From UBA3855 sp964472035 (GTDB lineage Bacteria; Bacillota; Clostridia; Oscillospirales; Ruminococcaceae): DNA of 37,622 nucleotides. The stretch spans positions 1 to 37,622 of the forward strand of contig CAYYIT010000019.1 of NCBI GenBank assembly GCA_964472035.1. Reading direction: 5' to 3'. The translations under genes were made by a program, and so were the position numbers. Numbering within the stretch: the first letter of the stretch is position 1; the number at the start of each line of letters is the position of its first letter. Below the pieces are notes generated by a model. It worked only from the letters and a program-made list of their open reading frames with translations, did not search any database and had not been told where the DNA came from. Positions 1 through 6,835 of this stretch are shown here, one piece after another.

Positions 1-60
1 GGGTACGCAGTACCCTCCTAATATAGCCCCTCCCCTCGGGGAGGGGTTGGGGTGGAGGCA
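1..60. repeat. GC-rich hairpins, probable dispersed intergenic repeat
   Basis: Two perfect inverted repeats lie side by side. GGGTAC (1-6) pairs with GTACCC (10-15), and CCCCTCCCC (27-35) pairs with GGGGAGGGG (38-46). No reading frame uses this sequence and it lies beyond the lysA terminator. Its composition, strings of C then G, is unlike the neighbouring genes. I infer a copy of a dispersed intergenic element, since the 20-base sequence at 89-108 recurs at the other end of the window. Confidence 0.5.
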
Positions 61-88
61 GTTACATGATGCCTATCCCTAAGAAAAA

Positions 89-108
89 GGACTTTTTTGA
101 CAAGCTGA
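89..108 (+). repeat. 20-base dispersed repeat, left copy
   Basis: GGACTTTTTTGACAAGCTGA at 89-108 matches, with two differences, the reverse complement of 37562-37581. In both places a GC-rich hairpin lies on the same side of the 20-mer. The two copies are about 37 kb apart in inverted orientation and flank unrelated genes, so this is more likely a genome-wide small repeat than part of a gene. Confidence 0.55.
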
Positions 109-139
109 AACCGCTTCTGCCGGATGGCGGAAGCGGTTT
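108..139 (-). terminator. Probable lysA terminator hairpin
   Basis: A 14-base-pair stem with one wobble pair (108-121 with 126-139) and a GGAT loop begins 5 bases beyond the lysA stop codon. On the minus strand it is followed by TTTCAGCTTGTC rather than a clean T-run, so termination may be partial. The position directly after the stop supports a terminator role. Confidence 0.55.
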
Positions 140-144
140 ACATG

Positions 145-1422
145 TTACTTCTTATTCGGGAGATACTTATCCAGAATATCGCAGAAATCGAAGGTTGCGA
201 AATAGTCAGCAGGCGTTTCCGCACGGCGGATCATCTTGACGGAGCCGTCCTCGCAGTACAGCAGCTCTGCGGAGCGGAGCTTGCCGTTGTAGTTGTAGCC
301 CATTGCGAAGCCGTGTGCGCCGCTGTCATGGATGACGAGCAGATCACCGATCTCCACGGGGGGAAGCATACGGTCGATGGCGAACTTGTCGTTGTTCTCG
401 CAGAGGCCGCCGGTCACATCGCACAGATAGGTGCACTCCTCGTCCTCCTTGCCGAGAACGGTGATGTGATGGTAGGAGCCGTACATCGCCGGACGCATGA
501 GGTTTGCAGCGCAGGCATCCACGCCGACATATTCCTTGTAGATATGCTTCTTGTGGAGGACTCTTGTCACGAGATGGCCGTAGGGAGCCATCATGAAGCG
601 ACCCATCTCGGTGAAGATCGCAACATCGCCAAGACCTGCAGGGGTCAGGATCTCCTCGTAGACCTTGCGGACGCCCTCGCCGATGGCAAGGATGTCATTG
701 GGGGTCTGGTCGGGACGGTAGGCAATGCCGACACCGCCGGAGAGGTTGATGAAGCTGATCTCCACGCCGATCTGCTCATGCAGCTCTACTGCGAGCTGGA
801 ACATCTGGCGTGCGAGGGTGGGGTAGTACTCGTTCGTCACGGTATTGGAAGCGAGGAACGCATGCAGACCGAAGTGCTTTGCGCCCTTTTCCTTCAGAGC
901 ACGGAAGCCCTCGAAGAGCTGCTCGCGGGTGAAGCCGTACTTTGCATCCTTGGGGGAATCCATGATATCGTTGGAGATCTTGAACTGACCGCCTGCATTG
1001 AAACGGCAGCAGATGGTCTCCGGAATACCGGTCAGCTTGTCGAGGTATTCGATATGGGTCAGGTCGTCGAGGTTGATGTAGGCACCGAGCTTGTAGGCAA
1101 GCTTGTAGTCCTCGGCAGGTGTTACATTGGAAGAGAACATGATATCGCTGCCGGAGAATCCGCAGGCATCACTCATCTGCAGCTCCGTCAGGGAAGAGCA
1201 GTCCACGCCGCAGCCCTCTTCCTGCAGGATCTTCAGCAGGAACGGATTGGGAGTTGCCTTGACTGCGAAATATTCCTTAAAGCCCTTGTTCCAGGAAAAT
1301 GCCTTCTGCACGAGGCGTGCATTTTCGCGGATGCCCTTTTCGTCATAGATATGGAACGGCGTGGGGTAGGTTCTTGTGATCTCTTCAGCCTGTTCCTTTG
1401 TAATAAACGGGATTTTTTTCAT
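145..1422 (-). CDS. lysA: Diaminopimelate decarboxylase
   Basis: This 425-residue PLP enzyme of the fold-III (alanine racemase/ornithine decarboxylase-like) family decarboxylates meso-diaminopimelate to lysine in the cytoplasm. The PLP lysine is in YFAVKATPNP (Lys55). Other family marks are the SGGVG phosphate-binding turn, EMGRFMMAPYG, and a late TGGLCENND segment matching the usual GPxCxSxD active-site motif but with an altered context. The start at 1422 is preceded by AGAAGGAGT on the minus strand. The gene stands alone with its own promoter and terminator, which fits separate control of the last lysine step. The variant GGLCENN motif places it in a divergent LysA subgroup. A related carboxynorspermidine or diamino-acid decarboxylase is less likely. 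Confidence 0.9.
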   Translation of the reverse strand: MKKIPFITKEQAEEITRTYPTPFHIYDEKGIRENARLVQKAFSWNKGFKEYFAVKATPNPFLLKILQEEGCGVDCSSLTELQMSDACGFSGSDIMFSSNVTPAEDYKLAYKLGAYINLDDLTHIEYLDKLTGIPETICCRFNAGGQFKISNDIMDSPKDAKYGFTREQLFEGFRALKEKGAKHFGLHAFLASNTVTNEYYPTLARQMFQLAVELHEQIGVEISFINLSGGVGIAYRPDQTPNDILAIGEGVRKVYEEILTPAGLGDVAIFTEMGRFMMAPYGHLVTRVLHKKHIYKEYVGVDACAANLMRPAMYGSYHHITVLGKEDEECTYLCDVTGGLCENNDKFAIDRMLPPVEIGDLLVIHDSGAHGFAMGYNYNGKLRSAELLYCEDGSVKMIRRAETPADYFATFDFCDILDKYLPNKK

Positions 1423-1440
1423 ACCTTTACTCCTTCTCAG

Positions 1441-1483
1441 AAAGTAACCGTTCCGGCAGCATATCGCCGGAAGGGGTTACTTT
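1441..1483 (-). promoter_or_regulatory. Hairpin/palindrome at the lysA transcription start
   Basis: AAAGTAACC (1441-1449) pairs with GGTTACTTT (1475-1483), and inside it TTCCGGC (1451-1457) pairs with GCCGGAA (1466-1472). The element sits between the predicted -10 box and the lysA ribosome site, so it spans the transcription start. It could be an operator or a 5' mRNA hairpin. It is far too short for a lysine riboswitch. Confidence 0.55.
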
Positions 1484-1484
1484 T

Positions 1485-1513
1485 ATTGTAACATTTTTTT
1501 GCATGACCGTCAA
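1485..1513 (-). promoter_or_regulatory. lysA promoter
   Basis: On the minus strand there is TTGACG (-35, 1513-1508), a 17-base spacer and TACAAT (-10, 1490-1485). It lies 63 bases upstream of the lysA start and is the best sigma-A match in the gap. Confidence 0.7.
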
Positions 1514-1557
1514 TCGAATGACGGGAAATCGTGCATTTACACAATTTTCGACAAGAT

Positions 1558-1577
1558 CGCAGAGAGGCTTCTCTGCG
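1558..1577 (-). terminator. Hairpin after the glycoside hydrolase gene, possible terminator
   Basis: CGCAGAGA (1558-1565) pairs with TCTCTGCG (1570-1577) with a 4-base loop, 7 bases past the stop codon of the glycoside hydrolase gene. There is no T-run after it on the minus strand, so it may protect the 3' end or terminate only weakly. Confidence 0.4.
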
Positions 1578-1584
1578 TTTTGCA

Positions 1585-4374
1585 TTATGAAAAGAGTGCG
1601 GAGAGCTGCGCGGGCGTTACCCTGGTTTCCGGACGGAATGCAGGGGACTGGACATAATCGAGAATGCCCCGTGCAAACTGGGCGGTCTCAACCCTGTCGG
1701 CGATCTCAGAAAGCCGCGCGGTGCATACCAGCAGTGCGCCGTCACCGACGCTGCATTCGAAGAGGATGCCGAGCTTGTGGTTGCGCTCGAAATTGTCGAT
1801 CATCTGCACGATCGGACGGATGGGAGTGTCATCGAGAATCGCACAATCCGCATGCGTGACAATATCATACCACTGCGGCGTCGTCCACGGCTCGGAATGG
1901 AAATGACATACTGCCGGATGCTGGTTGTCGATGCACAGACCGAGTGTTCCCACAGGGACGGGACGTCCCATGCTCTCGGAAATGCTGCGGAACATCGGGT
2001 AGCACCAGAAATCCGTGCAGTAAAAGCCCTCGATGGATTCCTTCACCTCGTTCGGAAGATAGAGTACCTTGCCGCCCTCTGCGAGTGCCGCCTGTGCCTG
2101 CGCCCAGTCGCTTGTAATGCAGATACCCTCTGCTTCGAGTGAGGGCATTTCCTGCTTCGGGAAGACCTCGAGCGAATAGGTGTTGTAAATTTCGCCCATC
2201 TGCAGAGAGAAACCGATCCGCTGCACCTGATCGGAGGCAGGCATTGTAAAGGAGATCTTTCCAAGGCAGAAGAGCCCCTGACCGGTGATATCGGCCTGTA
2301 CGGGGATCTCTGCGATGACATCATTTTCTGTCGCAAAGCGGCACATCACCTGACCGTGCAGCTCCTCCTGTCCATAATAACGCAGAGCGATCTCCGCGGT
2401 AAATTCCCCGCCCGCATTCACAACATAGGAGGGGAACTGCGCAAGCAGTACCCGATCGGAGCAGAAGCCGCGCCATCTCTTGGGAGCGATCAGTTCCTTG
2501 CTGTCCATGAAGGCATCGAGGATGCCGACGAGTGCCGTGCCCTGACCGGAGAAATCCTGAATATCGAGGATCTGGAAGCCTGCGACATACTCCGAGCGCA
2601 TGGCGGCCTCCAGCTCTTCTTTGTAGCACTGCACAGCGAGATTGCCGGAGCAGCGGAAGAATTGGTATGCCATATCGAGCATGCCCTTTTCCTCAAGACG
2701 CTCACGGAACAGTTCGAAATTGCGTGCCTGCAGGACGCCGGTATATTTGTCGATCTCACGGAAATCGGGGTAGGTGCAGTACTGGCCGATCTCATGCGTG
2801 ATCACGGGCTTGTCGGGAACGAGTCCGCTGGTCGCCTGATCGATGCGCACCTTCTTGACGCCGGTACCGTACTGGATCTCGATCTCCTGCGCACCGTCCG
2901 CACTGCCGTCTCCGGCAGGAACCTGCGGATGGATGAGATCGTCATAGTGATGCATGGTCGAGGGACGTGCGGTCTGGACATGTCCGAGGGGCGCGTCGCA
3001 CATCGCGTAGGAGCCGCGGATGAGGCGATCCTTGCTCAGACGCACACCGACAAAGAAATCGTCCTCCGGCAGAATGCTTGGCCAGAACTGGAAATTATTG
3101 CAGCCCTGCGTGAACAGGATCCTCTTCTCGTCCTGCTTGTAGAAGCGCAGTACCTCGCGGATTCTGTCGTGATTGCCCCACAGCTCATTGCCGAGGGAGA
3201 ACATCGCAAAGGACGGGTGGCTGCCGAATGCGTCAAGGATCCGCTTGCCCTCGGCGATCAGATAGGCCTGCTCTTCGGCGTGATAGCCGTTCTCACCGGG
3301 GGCGGTGAGGGATCCCCAGAACGGGATCTCCGGCTCCATATAAATACCGAGCAGATCCGCTGCGAGGAATGCCGCCTCGGGCGGACAGCAGGTATGGAAG
3401 CGATAGTGGTTGATGCCGTAGGACTTGGCGATGCGCATGACTCTCATCCAGCCGTCAAGATCCATGGGTGCGGCACCCTCCAGCGGAAAGATCATGCCGT
3501 CGTGCTTACCGCGCAGGAAAACGGGAATGCCGTGATTGGTGAACTGATGGCCCTCCGCCTTGAAATCGGTCAGACCGAAGATCACTTTCTCCGCATCACA
3601 GCCATCGACCTGCACCTTCATGCGGCAGATGACGGGGTGGTACTCGTCCCAAAGCGGCGCATCTTCACCAAGCGGAATGTCTGCAAATGCAGTGCCATCG
3701 TCCATCCGGCCGAAGGTGAATTCCTGCTCGTCCATCACAGAAACGACACCGTCCGCAGTTTCCCAGCTTGCATTGATCCAGCCGAAATTGGTCGTTCCGG
3801 GGAACTGGAACTGAATGCGGACGCTGCGGCTTGCCGCATCCGGAATCGCTCTGAGGCGGCTGATGCGGTGGAGGGTGTCTGAGAATTGCAGCTCGAATCT
3901 GCCCAGAATGCCGTTCCAGTTGGTCTGGGTATCGGGGGAGGTCATGTGACCGCCCTTGGTCGGCAGGGCAGTATTATCCACGCGGATGCAGAGCTCCAGT
4001 GCGCTGCATCCGGCAAATGCCGAGAGATCGTAGACATGGGGCGTGCAGAGGCTGTTGTTCGTTCCCATTCGAACATCGTTCACCCAGACCTCGGAAGTAC
4101 GGGTGCGCTCCATGTACAGGCGGATGCTGCACGGGTGCTCCTCGGGCACTTCCACGACGGTCCGGAACCATGCATTGCCTTCGTACGGGTAGACCTCCGT
4201 CAGAAAATCCTTCTCGCGCTCCTCATTCGGCGTCCCCTTTTTTGCCTGCGCGGTCGTTCCGGGGAGGTTGATGGTATCGCCGAAATCCTCTGCTTTCGGC
4301 GGAAAACCGGTGTATTTTTTCTGCTGGTCGTCAAGGAATTCCCAGACGCCCTGAAGCGGAATCGTTGATGTCAT
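1585..4374 (-). CDS. Glycoside hydrolase family 2 protein
   Basis: This 929-residue retaining glycosidase has the GH2 domain order: an N-terminal jelly-roll sugar-binding domain (about residues 5-160), an immunoglobulin-like domain, a TIM-barrel catalytic domain (about 280-560) and a long C-terminal beta-rich part. The acid/base glutamate is in FSLGNELWGN (about Glu397) and the nucleophile is probably the glutamate of VITHEIGQY (about Glu528). No signal peptide is visible, so it should act in the cytoplasm on imported oligosaccharides. The substrate cannot be read from sequence: beta-galactosidase, beta-glucuronidase and beta-mannosidase-like activities all occur in GH2. I chose ATG 4374 because AGAAAGGA lies 11 bases upstream. 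An in-frame ATG at 4386 and one at 4428 are alternatives. No transporter or regulator gene is adjacent. Confidence 0.85.
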   Translation of the reverse strand: MTSTIPLQGVWEFLDDQQKKYTGFPPKAEDFGDTINLPGTTAQAKKGTPNEEREKDFLTEVYPYEGNAWFRTVVEVPEEHPCSIRLYMERTRTSEVWVNDVRMGTNNSLCTPHVYDLSAFAGCSALELCIRVDNTALPTKGGHMTSPDTQTNWNGILGRFELQFSDTLHRISRLRAIPDAASRSVRIQFQFPGTTNFGWINASWETADGVVSVMDEQEFTFGRMDDGTAFADIPLGEDAPLWDEYHPVICRMKVQVDGCDAEKVIFGLTDFKAEGHQFTNHGIPVFLRGKHDGMIFPLEGAAPMDLDGWMRVMRIAKSYGINHYRFHTCCPPEAAFLAADLLGIYMEPEIPFWGSLTAPGENGYHAEEQAYLIAEGKRILDAFGSHPSFAMFSLGNELWGNHDRIREVLRFYKQDEKRILFTQGCNNFQFWPSILPEDDFFVGVRLSKDRLIRGSYAMCDAPLGHVQTARPSTMHHYDDLIHPQVPAGDGSADGAQEIEIQYGTGVKKVRIDQATSGLVPDKPVITHEIGQYCTYPDFREIDKYTGVLQARNFELFRERLEEKGMLDMAYQFFRCSGNLAVQCYKEELEAAMRSEYVAGFQILDIQDFSGQGTALVGILDAFMDSKELIAPKRWRGFCSDRVLLAQFPSYVVNAGGEFTAEIALRYYGQEELHGQVMCRFATENDVIAEIPVQADITGQGLFCLGKISFTMPASDQVQRIGFSLQMGEIYNTYSLEVFPKQEMPSLEAEGICITSDWAQAQAALAEGGKVLYLPNEVKESIEGFYCTDFWCYPMFRSISESMGRPVPVGTLGLCIDNQHPAVCHFHSEPWTTPQWYDIVTHADCAILDDTPIRPIVQMIDNFERNHKLGILFECSVGDGALLVCTARLSEIADRVETAQFARGILDYVQSPAFRPETRVTPAQLSALFS

Positions 4375-4473
4375 CTGCGTATGCATCCTTTCTGCGCGTA
4401 TCCATTCTGTGCGTATCTTATCTTTCATTATCTTTTCTGTATGTGCGTATCTTTTCTGTGTGCGTATCCATAA
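4375..4473 (-). repeat. Degenerate short repeats upstream of the glycoside hydrolase gene
   Basis: Reading the minus strand, a unit like GATACGCACACAGAAAA recurs about five times with variations (GATACGCACATACAGAAAA, GATACGCACAGAATG, GATACGCGCAGAAAG, then a decayed copy). The unit includes an AGAAAG ribosome-site-like core, and the last good copy supplies the likely ribosome site. The repeats also create the extra in-frame starts. Confidence 0.6.
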
Positions 4474-4512
4474 AATACAACCATAGCCCGACCCTGCTGT
4501 CAGGATCAGGCT
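4470..4512 (-). terminator. leuA intrinsic terminator
   Basis: On the minus strand AGCCTGATCCTG (4512-4501) pairs with CAGGGTCGGGCT (4496-4485) across an ACAG loop, making 12 pairs with two wobbles. ATGGTTGTATTTT follows. It lies about 40 bases beyond the leuA stop codon. Confidence 0.65.
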
Positions 4513-4551
4513 GATGGTGAAACTTACAGTTACCGCAGTGCGGCCGTGTGA

Positions 4552-6222
4552 TTACTTAGCGTTTGCTGCAAAGTAACGGTTCAGCGCACTGAAGAGTGCG
4601 TATACGGAGGAGTCAGTGATATCCTTCTTCAGGCCGACGCCCCAGTAAACCTTGCCGTCCTCGGTCTCGATGCCGACATAGGAAACCGCATCGGACTTGG
4701 AGGAAACGGTGAGTGCGTGTTCGGTATAGGTCTTGATGGTGTAGTTCAGACCCAGGAAATCCTTGATGGCGTTGCTGACAGCGTCCAGACGGCCGTTGCC
4801 GATGCCGCTGACAGTGCGGTCCTGACCGTTGTACTTGAGCGTAACGGAGGCTACGATGCCATCGCGCTGGATATAATGCATTTCGCTGCACTCCAGAGGA
4901 GATGCGAGGTTGACATAGGTATCCATGAAGATGTCATATACTTCGGAGGGCTGCAGCTCTCTGTGGCCATGGTCGGAAACGCTCTTGACGATGTAGCCGA
5001 ATTCCTCGCGCATGTTCTTCGGCAGATCCAGACCGAACTGGGTTTCCAGCAGGTAGCCGATACCGCCCTTACCGGACTGGCTGTTGATGCGGATCACGTC
5101 CGCCTCGTAGACTCTGCCGACGTCGGTCGGGTCGATGGGCAGGTAGGGAACTGTCCAGTGCTGGCAGTTTTTCTCCTCGCGCCAGTGCATGCCCTTTGCG
5201 ATCGCATCCTGATGGGAGCCGCTGAACGCTGCGAATACCAGCTGTCCGCTGTACGGCTGACGCTCGTAAACATGCATTCTTGTCACACGCTCGTATACTT
5301 CTGTCAGTTCAGGGATATTGGTGAAGTCCAGCTCGGGATCAACACCCTGGGAGAACATGTTCATGCCCAGTGTCACGATGTCCACATTACCGGTGCGCTC
5401 GCCGTTGCCGAACAGGGTGCCTTCGATTCTGTCGGCACCTGCCAGCAGACCCATTTCGCTGTCTGCAACTGCGCAGCCTCTGTCGTTATGCGGATGCAGG
5501 GAGATGATGACGTTCTCTCTGTGATTCAGATGATCGCACATGTACTCTACCTGATTTGCATAGACATGGGGCATGGAATGGGAAACGGTAACGGGCAGGT
5601 TGATGATGACCTTGTCCTCGGGGGTGGGCTGCCAGATGTCGATGACGGCATTGCAGATCTCAGCAGCGTATTCCGGCTCGGTTCCGGTAAAGCTCTCGGG
5701 GGAGTACTCAAACTGGAAGTTGCCGGGGGTCTTTTCGCGGTATTCCTTGCAGAGCTTTGCGCCGAATACTGCAATATCGATGATCTCTTCCTTGGTTCTG
5801 CGGAACACCTGCTCGCGCTGGGACAGGGAAGTGGAATTGTACAGATGAACGATCGCGTGCTTAACGCCCTTCAGTGCCTCGAAGGTCTTGGCAATGATAT
5901 GCTCTCTGGACTGGGTCAGAACCTGAATGGTGACGTCGTCGGGGATCAGGTCGCGCTCGATCAGGGCGCGGCAGAATTCATACTCCGTCTCGGAAGCAGC
6001 GGGGAAGCCCACCTCGATCTCCTTGAAGCCGACCTTTACGAGCAGCTGGAAGAACTCCAGCTTTTCCTCCAGGCTCATCGGGATGATCAGTGCCTGGTTA
6101 CCGTCACGCAGGTCAACGCTGCACCAGATGGGAGCCTTGTCGATGTAGGTCTTCTGTGTCCAGCGCATCGGGGGATTCTGGACATCGAAATACTGTCTTG
6201 TGTACTTGTCAAAATTTTTCAT
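4552..6222 (-). CDS. leuA: 2-isopropylmalate synthase (type 2 LeuA)
   Basis: This 556-residue enzyme condenses acetyl-CoA with 2-oxoisovalerate, the first committed step to leucine. Domains: a HMGL-like TIM barrel (about residues 30-300) with the metal/catalytic start VDLRDGNQ and the metal-binding HPHNDRGCA, a linker, and a C-terminal LeuA dimerisation domain (about 430-556) expected to bind leucine for feedback inhibition. The length and the N-terminal NPPMRWTQK stretch match the longer yeast-like type 2 form. ATG 6222 was chosen because AGAAAGGCGG lies just upstream. The longer open frame to 6429 runs back through the T-box leader and is not coding. The gene is separate from leuCD and transcribed away from ilvB. 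Regulation is by the leucine-type T-box immediately upstream. Confidence 0.95.
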   Translation of the reverse strand: MKNFDKYTRQYFDVQNPPMRWTQKTYIDKAPIWCSVDLRDGNQALIIPMSLEEKLEFFQLLVKVGFKEIEVGFPAASETEYEFCRALIERDLIPDDVTIQVLTQSREHIIAKTFEALKGVKHAIVHLYNSTSLSQREQVFRRTKEEIIDIAVFGAKLCKEYREKTPGNFQFEYSPESFTGTEPEYAAEICNAVIDIWQPTPEDKVIINLPVTVSHSMPHVYANQVEYMCDHLNHRENVIISLHPHNDRGCAVADSEMGLLAGADRIEGTLFGNGERTGNVDIVTLGMNMFSQGVDPELDFTNIPELTEVYERVTRMHVYERQPYSGQLVFAAFSGSHQDAIAKGMHWREEKNCQHWTVPYLPIDPTDVGRVYEADVIRINSQSGKGGIGYLLETQFGLDLPKNMREEFGYIVKSVSDHGHRELQPSEVYDIFMDTYVNLASPLECSEMHYIQRDGIVASVTLKYNGQDRTVSGIGNGRLDAVSNAIKDFLGLNYTIKTYTEHALTVSSKSDAVSYVGIETEDGKVYWGVGLKKDITDSSVYALFSALNRYFAANAK

Positions 6223-6540
6223 ACATATAACCGCCTTTCTGATACTTGGATAACGGCATAAAAAAACTCTTTCATGCCGTTCCGACATAAAAGAGACGAA
6301 GGAACACTCCGTGGTACCACTCTTTTTGACGCAAAATGCGCCCACTCTGCTGCATCCGCAGGAAAACTGCGAATCCATTTCTCTGTAACGGGAGAACCCG
6401 TATGCACCTACTGCAATGTTTCGGTACATCTGCTCAGGGAGGAGTTATCCCATGATACGGATGCTGCCTTACACCGGCCGGCAGCTCTCTGCGATCCGCA
6501 CGTCATGTCTTGTTTCCCATCACTGCATTTTAATTATGTA
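6223..6540 (-). ncRNA. T-box leader, probably leucine-specific
   Basis: The untranslated leader of leuA carries the T-box core AGAGTGGTACCACGG (minus strand, 6323-6309) whose UGGU can pair with a tRNA ACCA end, agreeing with the A discriminator of tRNA-Leu. It is followed by the terminator at 6260-6295. Upstream is a Stem I-like region with the conserved CAGAGAGC..GCCGG..GGTG order (about 6493-6471). A CTC leucine codon in ATAACTCCTCC (6444-6442) is the likely specifier. Known T-box action predicts readthrough into leuA when uncharged tRNA-Leu accumulates. The class is near certain from the core and gene context; the exact specifier codon is an inference without a covariance fold. Confidence 0.88.
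6260..6295 (-). terminator. T-box regulatory terminator
   Basis: On the minus-strand RNA a 12-pair stem with two G-U pairs (6295-6284 with 6278-6267) is followed by seven T residues (6266-6260). It lies between the T-box core and the leuA ribosome site, as expected for the terminator that competes with the antiterminator. Confidence 0.85.
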
Positions 6541-6543
6541 TAT

Positions 6544-6572
6544 AGTATACTATACTTTTTCCCGTTTGTCAA
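6544..6572 (-). promoter_or_regulatory. leuA promoter
   Basis: On the minus strand there is TTGACA (6572-6567), a 17-base spacer and TATACT (6549-6544). The predicted start near 6537 gives a leader of about 315 bases, the usual size for a T-box leader. Confidence 0.88.
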
Positions 6573-6667
6573 GAGGGGACGATGCATTTCCTCGGCAATC
6601 AAAAATGAAGAAACATCCAAAAAATAGTGTTGAAAATTGTGAATAGTATCAAAATTGCAAAGCCCCC

Positions 6668-6696
6668 TTGATTTTAGTTCTGTAAAATGTTATAAT
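6668..6696 (+). promoter_or_regulatory. ilvB operon promoter
   Basis: There is TTGATT (6668-6673), a 17-base spacer and a perfect TATAAT (6691-6696). It is divergent from the leuA promoter about 95 bases away. Transcription should begin near 6703. Confidence 0.85.
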
Positions 6697-6701
6697 TGAC
6701 A

Positions 6702-6835
6702 ATAGGCATTGTTTTGGGATGTTTCTGTTTTTGCGGAGCAGTTCCCGAATCGCCGGAGGCATGCGTGGACAAGCGTGCGTTCTGTGCATCGGCACCCTTT
6801 GCAATGCTGCCTATCTGCGGGAAAGGAATGAAAAT
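6702..6835 (+). promoter_or_regulatory. ilvB leader with possible long-range closing stem
   Basis: The leader is about 133 bases. Its first transcribed bases ATAGGCATTG (6702-6711) can pair with CAATGCTGCCTAT (6802-6814), just before the ribosome site (GGGAAAGGA, 6819-6827), with a 3-base bulge. Inside, GCCG..ATGC can pair with GCATCGGC. No T-box core and no terminator T-run are present. The arrangement of 5' end pairing to a segment next to the ribosome site resembles a riboswitch, but this is inference from eye-folding only. Confidence 0.35.

Noticed and set aside
1423..1513. Lysine riboswitch before lysA
   Set aside because: The predicted leader is only about 56 bases, too short, and lacks the conserved lysine-riboswitch core.
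2356..3882. 508-codon plus-strand open frame inside the glycoside hydrolase gene
   Set aside because: Antisense to a GH2 gene with intact catalytic motifs; the translation is low-complexity and matches no family I know.
4717..6261. 514-codon plus-strand open frame opposite leuA
   Set aside because: Shadow of leuA; it has no ribosome site and ends in the leuA upstream region.
6223..6429. 69-residue N-terminal extension of LeuA
   Set aside because: The frame runs through the T-box core and terminator; the ribosome site and family length place the start at 6222.
6719..6835. Leader peptide or N-terminal extension of IlvB
   Set aside because: Starts without a ribosome site, has no stop before ilvB, and is not rich in Ile/Leu/Val runs as attenuator peptides are.
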